Source: Polyangiaceae bacterium (GTDB taxonomy: Bacteria; Myxococcota; Polyangia; Polyangiales; Polyangiaceae). Taken from it: a stretch of DNA of 30,001 nucleotides. The notes below the pieces were generated by a model. The model saw nothing but the letters and a program-made list of their open reading frames with translations. It ran no database searches and was not told the DNA's origin. Below, one piece after another: positions 11,696 to 20,300 of this stretch; position 1 is the first letter of the stretch, and every line of letters begins with the position of its first letter. The translations under genes were made by a program, and so were the position numbers. The DNA is taken from positions 1 to 30,001 of the forward strand of contig JAICTU010000036.1 of NCBI GenBank assembly GCA_025936205.1, in the 5' to 3' direction.

Positions 11696-12416
11696 CGAGA
11701 CCACGTCACGCTTGCCCTCGGGCACAGCGCGTTTCCGGCGATCGCGCGCCGTGGTTTGCAAGGTGCGAGCCATCCACACACACTTGCTCGCCCAGCGGCA
11801 GAAAGGCTGCGTCTCCGCTGTTTGCAGCTTTCCGCGGCGGCTCGACCACCGTCACTCTTGCCCCGACGAGGCGGATCGTCTCGCCCGCCCTGCCCCAACC
11901 TCTCCGCGATGCGACTGCGGCACGACGCCGTGCGGCCGCTCTCTTCTCCTTCTCTTTGCTGAGGATTTTGTTGATGCAGGGCGCGCCCGTCCGCCTCGCC
12001 GTCCAGACCTGGAGGCGTCTGCGCTTCGGATCGCCGGCGCTGTGGCACTGAGTCGCGGTCGTTACTCCCTCACAGCCAAGGGGGACGCGACGGAGAGCGC
12101 CGCAGGCCACCAGGCGACGCCCGGGGGCCGCTGACGGGGCCCTGACCCGCGCGGCATGTTCACCATGAGCCCGGGGCTGGGAGCGCTTCTTCCAGCTGTG
12201 CACGAGCTGGCTCAGGGCCCGAGCTATCTGTGGCGTCGTCTCCCCCTGAGCTCGACACGCGAGAATCGCAGATTCGTCGGGCAGTCTCGGTCATCCATCA
12301 ATAGATGCGTGGGCTGGGCACATGCTAGCGACGCACGTCCGCGAGCGGAGCCGAGCCCCTCTTCGATGCATTGAAATGCCGTCGGGAAGGATACTTCCAC
12401 AAGCGACGCAATTGCC
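11696..12416. other. Intergenic region between the divergent act and sigma-factor operons, no gene supported
   Basis: About 720 bp separate actA (minus) from the plus-strand operon. Open frames here have low-complexity, Arg-rich translations and no recognisable domain, so I call none. The part near actA may hold an N-terminal extension of that gene (starts at 11773 or 11779). The right half (12192-12398) contains several short inverted repeats and is less GC-rich than the genes around it. Promoters for both operons should lie here, but I cannot place convincing -35/-10 pairs. Confidence 0.6.
12263..12398. repeat. Cluster of four short palindromes upstream of the sigma-factor operon
   Basis: Four perfect inverted repeats of different sequence occur within 136 bp: GAATC-GCA-GATTC at 12263-12275, CATC-AATA-GATG at 12296-12307, GCATT-GA-AATGC at 12368-12379, and GGAAG-GATA-CTTCC at 12385-12398. 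The last ends 18 nt before the GTG at 12417. A fifth, CCAGCT with a 7-nt loop then AGCTGG, is at 12192-12210. They could be operators or structured leader RNA; none carries a T tract, so they do not look like terminators. Confidence 0.5.
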
Positions 12417-13391
12417 GTGCCGCGAGCGTCGAGTCAAAGTAGTCGCGTGGCCGTCGCACGCCCCCTGGCGTTCACGCTGTTGCTCGCGCTAGCTGGGTCG
12501 GCGTCGGCGCAGGCGGCCTCGGCCGCGAGCGAGTTGCCCATCGAGTGGCAGGCACCCGAGTCGTGTCCCGACGCACAGGCGCTGACACGGCGCCTGGGCG
12601 CTCTCTTGGGTGAGACCCCCAGCCATCTGGGCAAGCTCTCCAGCGTACGCGCGGTCGTGCAGGAAACGCCGAGCGGCAAGCAGCTGACGCTGGATGTCGA
12701 GGAATCAGGCCAGCATACCTCTCGTCAATTCGAGTCCGGTGACTGCAGCGATCTGATCGATGCGGCGGCGCTCGCCATCGCCTTGGCGTTGCACGGCGAG
12801 GCCGCGCCCCCCGTCGAGCCTCTCGCGAGCTCCGCAGCGCCCCCGCGCGAGCTCGACACGAATCCGCCCGGGCCAGAGCCGAGCCCGTGGGGCTGGTCGC
12901 TCGCAGCCGAGGCCGCGCTGGACTCCGGGGCGCTGCCGGCGCTCGCTCCAGGGGCGGGGGCTCGTGCGCGCCTGCTGTTGGGCGCGTGGAGCGTGGACGG
13001 GCACGCTCTGTTTCTGCTCAATCAGCGCGTGGCGCTGGGCAACGCCGAAGCGGTGGACTTTGGACTGTTCGTCGCGGGCACGCGCGTGTGTCGTGATGTC
13101 CTTGAACGAGCCGTGCATCTAGCCGCGTGTGCCACTGTGGAAGCCGGTCGGTTTCACGCGTCGGGCGCTCACTTGCCGACGTCCCGCGCGCTCGCGGATC
13201 TCTGGCTGGCCGCCGGCGGCGGGATCGAAGCGGAGGCGCGCGCCGGCGGGGAGGTGTGGCTGCAGTTCCGGCTCGAACCCGTCGTACCCCTCGATCGCAA
13301 GCGCTACGCCGTCGACGGCTCGCAGGTGGTGCACACGCCGGCAGCCCTGGATCTGCGCTTTTACCTCGGGCTCAGCGTGAACGGGCCTTAG
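12417..13391 (+). CDS. Secreted protein of unknown function, first gene of the sigma-factor operon
   Basis: This 324-residue protein has a signal peptide (hydrophobic core LAFTLLLALAGSASA, cleavage after AQA near residue 33). The mature N-terminus contains WQAPESCPDAQALTRRLGAL and a second Cys in GDCSDLIDAAALAIALAL. That pattern, CP...R.G followed by C..L.DA.ALA.ALAL, recurs in secreted myxobacterial proteins encoded next to ECF sigma factors (my recollection, not checked). The C-terminal half ends in alternating polar and hydrophobic stretches (LRFYLGLSVN), suggesting an outer-membrane or barrel-like domain. The start is GTG 12417; GTG 12447 is an alternative that would shorten the basic leader, and neither has a strong ribosome-binding site. 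It lies 101 bp before the sigma gene. Confidence 0.85.
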   Translation: MPRASSQSSRVAVARPLAFTLLLALAGSASAQAASAASELPIEWQAPESCPDAQALTRRLGALLGETPSHLGKLSSVRAVVQETPSGKQLTLDVEESGQHTSRQFESGDCSDLIDAAALAIALALHGEAAPPVEPLASSAAPPRELDTNPPGPEPSPWGWSLAAEAALDSGALPALAPGAGARARLLLGAWSVDGHALFLLNQRVALGNAEAVDFGLFVAGTRVCRDVLERAVHLAACATVEAGRFHASGAHLPTSRALADLWLAAGGGIEAEARAGGEVWLQFRLEPVVPLDRKRYAVDGSQVVHTPAALDLRFYLGLSVNGP

Positions 13392-13492
13392 TGGCGCTGC
13401 CGCTGGAAAAACCGCTGCGGGAAGGACCGCGGCTCGGAAAAATCGTCCTCGCCAGGTCCAACTTCGTGTTTCTCGGCCACTAAGGTTGCCTC

Positions 13493-14038
13493 GTGTCGCC
13501 GCCAGCAGCCCTGTCCTCGGAGCCGGTCTTGCAGGAGCGCCTCTCCTTCGAAGCGCTCTATGAGAGCCAGTTCGTGTCGACCTGGGCCATGCTGAAATAC
13601 CTGGGAGTCCCGCCCTCCCAGCTCGATGACGCCGCTCAAGAGCTATGGGTGGTGGTGCACCGGCGCTATGCCGAATTCGAGGGGCGCAGCGGCATTCGGA
13701 CCTGGCTGTTTGCCATCGCCGTCAATGTCGAGCGCAATTTCCGGCGCGCGGAGCGCCGGCGCGGGCCGATCGTGGCGCTGCCGTCCGGGCTGCGTGCGCC
13801 GTACGGCGACCCGGGCTTGGACCAGGAGGCCCGGGAAGCATGGGACCTCGTGCTCGGTTTCGTGCAGACGCTCGATGAGACACGGCGGACGGTGTTCGTC
13901 GCGAGCCTGCTCGAGGGTCTCTCGGCAGCCGAAACGGCCGAGGTCACGGGTCTGGATCAGCCGACCGTGTACAATCGCGTCCGCGCGTTACGGCGCTCGT
14001 TTCAGCTCTGGATTGAACAACATCGGAGTGAACCATGA
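13493..14038 (+). CDS. ECF-type RNA polymerase sigma factor
   Basis: This 181-residue protein has the two-domain layout of group 4 sigma-70 factors. Region 2 spans about residues 20-90 (DDAAQELWVVVHRRYAEFEG, then IRTWLFAIAVNVERNFRR). Region 4 spans about 120-175 (LDETRRTVFVASLLEGLSAA, then ETAEVTGLDQPTVYNRVRALRRSF, the helix-turn-helix). A short linker of about 30 residues joins them and there is no region 3. The start is GTG 13493. The stop overlaps the next ATG by 4 nt (ATGA), the normal arrangement for a sigma and its membrane regulator. It would direct polymerase to a small regulon, possibly including its own operon. Confidence 0.93.
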   Translation: MSPPAALSSEPVLQERLSFEALYESQFVSTWAMLKYLGVPPSQLDDAAQELWVVVHRRYAEFEGRSGIRTWLFAIAVNVERNFRRAERRRGPIVALPSGLRAPYGDPGLDQEAREAWDLVLGFVQTLDETRRTVFVASLLEGLSAAETAEVTGLDQPTVYNRVRALRRSFQLWIEQHRSEP

Positions 14039-14928
14039 GCGAGGAGTTCCCTCTGGTCGATCGCGTGCTCCAGCGTGTGCGAGCCACGGCTGCTCCGCCT
14101 CCGGGCAGCGCCACTCGCGTGCTCTCCGGCGTGGCGCGACAGGTCGCGGGCGGTGCACCTGTCCACCCCGGCGCGGGCGCTGCGCCGCAGCCCACTCCGC
14201 CTCCGGCGGCGCATGTTGCTGTGGCACCGCCGGCCGTTGCACGGCAGAGTACCTGGGCGCTGCACGTGGTGCGGCTCGGGCGCTGGGTCGTGTTTGGTTT
14301 GGCAGCGGGCGGCGTCGGTTACTGGTGGGGTTTCCAGCGTGCCGCGCACGCACCGCTGGAGCACGTGGCTGCGCCGGTGGAACAGCGCGTGGTTGGGCCA
14401 TCCGTCGTGCTCTCCCCAGCGCAGCCGAGCGCCCCGGCACAGCCGGATTTCGCGCCGCCGTCAGCGCCTTCCTCCGAGCCCGAGCCTGAGCCCGCGCGAG
14501 CGGCGCCCGTTGCCCGTGGCGCGAGCGAGGCGCCGGCACGTCGCCGCTTGGCGCCGAGGCGCGCCACGGCGCCGTCGCTCCAGCCACTCGACTTGCACGA
14601 AGCGTTGCAGCTGCTGTCGCGCGCGCAGTCGGCGTTGCGCAAGGGCTTGCCCGATCGAGCGCTCGAGCTGCTCGATCAGCTGGAGCAACGGCAGCCGGGA
14701 GAGCTGCTGATGGAAGAGCGCCGCGTCACGCGCATCCTGACCTTGTGTGAACTGGGCGAGGTCGACCAGGCGCGAGCCGTGCGCCAAACCCTCGGCCCTG
14801 GTCCCGTCAGCTCGATCTATGCGGGCCGCCTCGACGCGAGCTGTGCCGGTGTGGAACCCGCGAGCACGGATTTGAAAAACAGCGTGCCCCGTCCAGATCC
14901 TGCAGCGCCGGACACTACCCGCCCATGA
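14035..14928 (+). CDS. Single-span membrane protein in anti-sigma position, TPR-like C-terminus
   Basis: This 297-residue protein has an N-terminal cytoplasmic segment (1-80) that begins SEEFPLVDRVLQRVR and becomes Pro/Ala-rich. One transmembrane helix follows (about 84-100, WVVFGLAAGGVGYWWGF), then a Pro/Glu/Arg-rich linker and a helical region near 185-260. That region reads HEALQLLSRAQSALRKGLPD and continues with RALELLDQL, like a tetratricopeptide pair. It lacks the HxxxCxxC zinc anti-sigma motif. Position, 4-nt overlap with the sigma gene and topology suggest a membrane-bound anti-sigma factor that binds the sigma with its N-terminus; this is inference from context. It overlaps the lipoprotein gene by 4 nt. 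Confidence 0.85.
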   Translation: MSEEFPLVDRVLQRVRATAAPPPGSATRVLSGVARQVAGGAPVHPGAGAAPQPTPPPAAHVAVAPPAVARQSTWALHVVRLGRWVVFGLAAGGVGYWWGFQRAAHAPLEHVAAPVEQRVVGPSVVLSPAQPSAPAQPDFAPPSAPSSEPEPEPARAAPVARGASEAPARRRLAPRRATAPSLQPLDLHEALQLLSRAQSALRKGLPDRALELLDQLEQRQPGELLMEERRVTRILTLCELGEVDQARAVRQTLGPGPVSSIYAGRLDASCAGVEPASTDLKNSVPRPDPAAPDTTRP

Positions 14929-15812
14929 ACGACAACACTTCTTCGACCAGTATCGTGCGGCTCGTACTCGGCGCGTTGCTGCTCGCAAGCAGCAGCGCCT
15001 GTTCCAGCGATGAGCTTCCCCTGCGCAACATCGGGGACACCTCAAATGGGCTGGCGCTCGGCTCTCCCGTGACCACCACTACGGTTCTGACCGGCAACGC
15101 CCGCTTCGAGGGTCGCTGGGTGGGACAGACGCGGGACCCGCTCGTGCGCGACGCCGCCGGCAATCCGATGGACTATGCTTTCCCGTCAGGGTCCCGTCAG
15201 GTCGTGCTGGAGCTGGCGCTGCAGGGTGACGTGCTCGCGGGCAGCATCACCTTTGGTGCCGGCAGCCTGCCGCAAGCGGAAGCGGGCGTCTCTTATCCAC
15301 CCGGCGTGGACTACGGCCTCCTCCCGAGCGATGTCTTCCTTGGTCCGATGGAAGGTCTGGCGTATCGCTTGAGCGATGAAACACCGCCGAACCCCGAAAC
15401 CGCTCCGGCCGACGCAGTGCTCACCTTCCCACGCTTTGCTGGCTTCGCGACGTGGTGCCCGTTGCAACCGTCCCTGCCCTGGCAGAATGCCGACTTTCGC
15501 GGACCCGGCTTCTACACTTGCGTGGCAGAAGTCGATAGCTGGGGTGGAACTGTGGTACCGGACGGCAACCCGCACTGCTCCGTACTCACTCCAGGTTCCA
15601 CGGAACAGCAGGCCGTCGATTGCAACTACTACTCGCTGTGCCTCGGCCATGGCCCCTGCGCCTGCAGTGCAGACGGCTGCACTGTCGATGAGACGATCTC
15701 GAATCACATCTACCTCGACCTGATCGACGGCGAGATCAAGGCGACCTTCTCGGATACGCAAGTGGACGGCGGCCGGCTCGGCGACATTCGCTTTCAGCAC
15801 GTCGGCAAATGA
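14925..15812 (+). CDS. Cys-rich lipoprotein of unknown function, last gene of the sigma-factor operon
   Basis: This 295-residue protein starts with a signal peptide ending in a SSSAC lipobox (Cys26) followed by SSDE, so an outer-membrane lipoprotein is likely. The mature part begins with a low-complexity Thr/Leu stretch, then a beta-rich domain (RFEGRWVGQT, RQVVLELALQGDVLAGSITF) that reads like a lipocalin-type barrel. A cysteine-rich segment follows near 178-247 (CPLQ, FYTC, PHC, VDCNYYSLCLGHGPCACSADGC). The C-terminus (GEIKATFSDTQVDGGRLGDI) returns to beta structure. The ATG overlaps the preceding stop by 4 nt. It could be the sensor or the effector of the sigma system; no named family is recognised. 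Confidence 0.88.
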   Translation: MNDNTSSTSIVRLVLGALLLASSSACSSDELPLRNIGDTSNGLALGSPVTTTTVLTGNARFEGRWVGQTRDPLVRDAAGNPMDYAFPSGSRQVVLELALQGDVLAGSITFGAGSLPQAEAGVSYPPGVDYGLLPSDVFLGPMEGLAYRLSDETPPNPETAPADAVLTFPRFAGFATWCPLQPSLPWQNADFRGPGFYTCVAEVDSWGGTVVPDGNPHCSVLTPGSTEQQAVDCNYYSLCLGHGPCACSADGCTVDETISNHIYLDLIDGEIKATFSDTQVDGGRLGDIRFQHVGK

Positions 15813-15861
15813 CGCCCCGAACCGAGCGAGAGTGTAAGCCACGAGGAACGCCGCAGCGCTC

Positions 15862-17391
15862 TCAGCTCCCGAGCCGCGCCAGCGCCTCGGGCACGTAATC
15901 CGCCACCTCATGCGCCAGGAGCCCCCGGTCGGCACCGCCGCGCGCCTCGACCCAGAGCCGCGCGGCGTGGCCGTGCAACACTGCGCCCAGCGCGCCGGCG
16001 CGCAGCCGCGGCAGCCACACCAGGAGCGCGCCGCAGATGCCGGAGAGCACGTCGCCGGATCCGCCCGTCGCCAGCACCGGGTGCCCCTGCGAGACGACCA
16101 ACGGAGCCGCACCGGGCTCGCCGACGAGCGTGTGGGGACCTTTGAGCAACAGCGCCTGTCCGGTGAGCGCCAGCGCCTGCTCCAGCGCCGCGAAGCGATC
16201 GCTCTCGACCACCGCCGCTGTCACGCCCAGCAAGCGGCCCAGCTCACCGGGGTGAGGCGTGAGCAAGCACTGCCCGGCGCCCCGTATCTCCTGGGCCCGG
16301 CCCGCAAAGTGGCTGATGGCGTCGGCGTCCAGCAGCTTCGGGCCCTGCCACTTCAGCACCACATGGTCGACCAGCGCGCGCGCCGCGCTGGTCATGCCGA
16401 GGCCGGGGCCCACGATGACAGCGGAAGCGCCGTCGAGCATTTTCTCCAGCGTCGCGATCGGCCGCTCGGGGTCGAGCGCCTCCGTCATCACCTCGACCAC
16501 CTTCTGATCGAGGGCATGCGCCGCCTCCGCGAACGTGCAGACCGTGACCAGTCCCGCGCCGGCGCGCAACGCGGCGACGCTCGACAGCAGCGCCGCGCCC
16601 GTCTTGCCCGGTGAGCCTGCCACCACGATCACGCGCCCCGAGCTGCCCTTGTGCGCCGAGGGCCGGCGCGCCTCCAGCCAGTCCGCCGCGTCCCGAGGCT
16701 CCAGCCACCAGGCACGCGGCTCGCGCGCAGGGCCGCGATCGCGCGGCACGCCCAGGTCCTGCACCACGACTTCACCCGCCGCGTCCGCACCCAGGCTCGT
16801 GAGCAGCCCGGTCTTGGGCTGACCAAAGGTGATGGTCAGATCGGCGCGCACCACCTCGCCCAGGGCGACGCCCGTGTCGGCGTTCAGCCCGGAGGGCACG
16901 TCGAGCGCGAACACCGGCTTGCGCGCGGCATTGATGCTGTCCACTGCGGCGCGAAAGCGCCCGCTCAACTCGCGGCTCAGCCCCGTGCCGAACAGCGCGT
17001 CCACGATCGCGTCCGCGTTCGCGGCCAGCTCATCGACGCGCGCCCGAGCTCCGCTCTCGCTCTCCAGCTCGATCAATGAACCCCCGAGGCCGCGCCATGC
17101 CTCGAGGTTCACGCGCGCATCGCCGCTCACCTGCTCGGCGCGCCCCAGCAGCAGCACGCTCGGGTCGTGCCCCAGACCGAGCAGGTGGCGGGCTACCACC
17201 AGCCCGTCTCCGCCGTTGTTGCCGGTGCCGCACATGCACAGCACGCGCTGCGCGCTCTCCAGCCGCTCGTGCACGACCCAGGCGGCGCCCCGCCCCGCGT
17301 TCTCCATCAGGAGCAGGCTCGGGACCGCGCAGCGCTCGCTCAGAAAGCGATCGAAGGCGCGAGCCTGAGCCGAGCTCACGATGGGGATCAA
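15862..17391 (-). CDS. nnr: Bifunctional NAD(P)HX epimerase / ADP- or ATP-dependent NAD(P)HX dehydratase
   Basis: This 509-residue cytosolic enzyme repairs hydrated NADH and NADPH. The N-terminal YjeF_N epimerase domain (1-215) shows NNGGDG at 58-63, VDALFGTGL at 130-138 and DVPSGLN at 164-170. The C-terminal dehydratase domain of ribokinase-like fold (about 230-509) shows GRVIVVAGSPGKTGAALLS, LTPHPGELGRLLG and the catalytic-type GGSGDVLSG. The start is TTG 17391, which overlaps the stop of the upstream protease gene as TTGA and is preceded by GAGG about 7 nt away. GTG 17379 is a possible alternative. It is the last gene of its unit and converges on the lipoprotein gene 49 bp away. Length matches fused E. 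coli Nnr. Confidence 0.95.
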   Translation of the reverse strand: MIPIVSSAQARAFDRFLSERCAVPSLLLMENAGRGAAWVVHERLESAQRVLCMCGTGNNGGDGLVVARHLLGLGHDPSVLLLGRAEQVSGDARVNLEAWRGLGGSLIELESESGARARVDELAANADAIVDALFGTGLSRELSGRFRAAVDSINAARKPVFALDVPSGLNADTGVALGEVVRADLTITFGQPKTGLLTSLGADAAGEVVVQDLGVPRDRGPAREPRAWWLEPRDAADWLEARRPSAHKGSSGRVIVVAGSPGKTGAALLSSVAALRAGAGLVTVCTFAEAAHALDQKVVEVMTEALDPERPIATLEKMLDGASAVIVGPGLGMTSAARALVDHVVLKWQGPKLLDADAISHFAGRAQEIRGAGQCLLTPHPGELGRLLGVTAAVVESDRFAALEQALALTGQALLLKGPHTLVGEPGAAPLVVSQGHPVLATGGSGDVLSGICGALLVWLPRLRAGALGAVLHGHAARLWVEARGGADRGLLAHEVADYVPEALARLGS

Positions 17392-20300
17392 TTGTCGTCC
17401 TCGAACTCCCAGTCCGCGGCGAAGGCGTCACGCTTCGGCGTGGAGAGGGCCTCTCCGTTGGGCCCGTCGCGGCGCACCACCAGGGTCTGCGCGGTGGCCG
17501 GGTCTTCGCTCTCGCGCGCGACCACCGTGATGATGTTCACACCGGGCTGCAGATCCGCGTCGAAAGAGAACGCCATCTTGTGAGGCTCGCTGGCCTTGCG
17601 GTTCGATTGATAGAAGACCTTGCGCGAGCCCACGAATACGTAGGCGTCTCGCACCTGGTCGGCGTCCGTGACCACGCCCGCGACCTTCACCTTGTCGGCG
17701 CGCGTGGCGAGCGTCCCCGGCGCCACCTCCAGCGAGGGCGGCGAGCGCGTGAGCACCGGCTCGAAGGCGATGCTCTCCGGGTCCTTGGTGCTGCCCACGT
17801 CATCGCTGTCGACATAGCCGAGGCGGCCATCCGCCAGCTGCACGCGGCTGTACGACTTGTACACGCCCGTCCGCTTCAGCTTGGAGCCCGCGCGCAGCGT
17901 GCCCACCACGGCGCCCGACTCGAGCGGCTGAGCCCGCACCGGCGTGTCCTTCTCCACCGCCACGCGATCGTTACGGTCTTCGACGATCAGATCCGCCTGC
18001 ACCAGCGGGATGTTGAGCTTCTCGTTGGAGACAACGCGCAGATCCTGGTCGACCACCGACACCTCGACCTTGGCCAGGTTGTCCTTCAGCACGTCCAGCA
18101 CGTCGAAGGTGAACACCACCTGGCGGTGCTCGCCCGGCTTCATGTTGGACACGTCGAAGCGGCCGTTGCGCAAGAGCAGGCCATCGCCGGTCAGGTTGCG
18201 CAGCAGCGCCTGCGTCTCGTGCGACGCACCTTTGCCGGTGTTCTTGATATCCAGGTAGATCGACGCGCCCTCGCCGCGGCTGATCTGGCCATCGCCATTG
18301 CCCGGACGGTTGTCGAGGACCTGGTAGCTGTAAGCGAAATTCGGCTGATCGAGCTGCTGCACCGTAGGACGGATCTCGGCGTCGGCCGGGGCCTCTCCGC
18401 CTTCGGCGCTGAAGCGCAGCTTGACCACGTCCTGGCGCGTGACCGAGTCCAGCGGCATCTTGCACTCGCGCGGGCCGGGCTCCTTGTCCTTGTGCTCCGC
18501 GTCGCGGTCCGGCACCGCGCAGATGCCGAGCGGGGTCTTTGCCGTCTTGGTCTGACCCGGATCGATGCGCCCGAAGATCAGCTCGCGCTCGTCGAAGATC
18601 GGGTTGTCGCTCTTGGTGATGGCGCGCAGCCGGTAGATCGGGGCCCGGCCACGGTTGGTGACCTCGGCTTGCACGGTCAGCGGCTGCCCGGCGATCGCGC
18701 GATTGTCAGGGTGATCGGTCGAGACCTTGACCGTGTAGTCCTCGGGGTTCGGGCCCTTGGCGTTCTCCGGCGCCGCCGCCCAGTCCACGCCCACCTGGCG
18801 CAGGTCCGCGGTGATCTTCTCGATCTCCGCCTGCTGCGTCTTCTCGATGAAGGCCTGGGCGCTGGCCAGCTGATCCTGACGCCGCGCACGCGGCAACTGC
18901 GCCACCAGATCGCGCGCGAACTTGACCGGGAAGTCGAGCCGGAAGTCGTCCACCTCGTTGCCGAGATCGCGCAGCTCCTCGCGCTCGCTCTCCGGCAGGT
19001 TGAAGCGCAGCGTGACCCAGGGCCGCTCATCGCGGCGAGCCGCGCCGTTGGACAGGCTCTTGGAGAGGTCGCGCTCGCTCAGGTGATTCTCGGCGCGATA
19101 CAGGTCCATCTCCAGCGGGTCGACCGTCATCGGGTCGAGCTCCACGTCCGGCGTCACACCGACGCCCTGGATCGAGATGCCGCCCGGGGTCAGATACTGG
19201 GCGATGGTGAGCTTGAGCGCGGCGCCGCCCGCGATGCGCGAGAACACCAGCTGCACGCTGCCCTTGCCGAACGTCGTCTGACCGACGAGCACGGCACGGT
19301 CGTGGTTCTTGAGCGCGCCGGCGACGATCTCGCTGGCGCTCGCGGAAGAGCCGTTGACCAGCAGCACCACGGGATAGTTGGGCTCGGTGCCGAGGCGCTT
19401 GGCGCGCTTTTCCTCGCGGCCCTCGCTGCCACCGACGGTCGTCACGATCGCGCCGCGCTGCAGGAAGTGGTCCGCAACTTGAGCCGCCTGATCGAGCAGG
19501 CCACCGGGGTTGCCGCGCAGGTCGAGCACGACGCCCTTGGCCGGGCCGTCCTTGCGCAGCTCGGCCAGCGCCTGATCCAGCTCGTCGCTGGTGGTGGACT
19601 GGAACTGCTTGATCTGGATGTAGCCGATGCCGGGCGCCAGCTGGTGGAAGTCGACCGAGTGGATCGCGATCTCCTCGCGCTCCAGCTCGAACGGGCGAGA
19701 GCCCTTCCAGCCGTCCTTGCCCTCGCGATGCACCCAGATCGTCACCTTCGAGCCGGGCTTGCCGCGCAGCCGCTTCACGGCGTCGTCCAGCGGCATGTTG
19801 ATGCTCGACTCGTTGTTGATCTTGGTGATGCGGTCGAGGCGTTTCAGCCCGCTGCGCCCCGCCGGCGTGTCCGGCATGGGGCGGATGATGGTCAGCTGCT
19901 GGTCGCGCACCGAGATCACGATGCCGAGGCCGCCGAAATGCCCGGACGTGGAGAGGTTCATCTCCGCGTAGGCATCGGGGCTCAAGAACACGCTGTGCGG
20001 ATCGAGCGTGTGCAGCATGCCGTTGCAGGCCGCGTACTCGACGTTGCGCAGGTCGATGTCGGTGTCCTTCAGATTATCCTGCAGGAAGCCGAACACCTCG
20101 CGCAGGCGGGCCGACACGTCCCAGGGGCCCACGACGGTGTCGACCCGGAACTCCTTCTCTTCCGTATCGACACGCACCTTCACGCGCGGCGACTTCTCGT
20201 CGTGCAGCACGATCACCGGCGCCACTTCGCGCTGCACCTGATTGAGCGCGCTCAGAAACATCTGCCGCGGGTCGACGCGCGAGGGGTCGACGTACTTGCT

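Noticed and set aside
11706..12203. A 165-codon minus-strand open frame in the gap upstream of actA
   Set aside because: Arg/Ala-rich low-complexity translation, no ribosome-binding site, no domain, and it overlaps the likely regulatory region.
13420..13447. GGAAG...CGTC pattern resembling an ECF promoter ahead of the sigma gene
   Set aside because: Spacing is 18-19 bp and the -35 lacks the usual GGAAC; such patterns are common by chance in GC-rich DNA.
15813..15861. Possible bidirectional terminator between the lipoprotein and nnr genes
   Set aside because: Only short imperfect GAGAG/CTCTC arms and no T tract on either strand.
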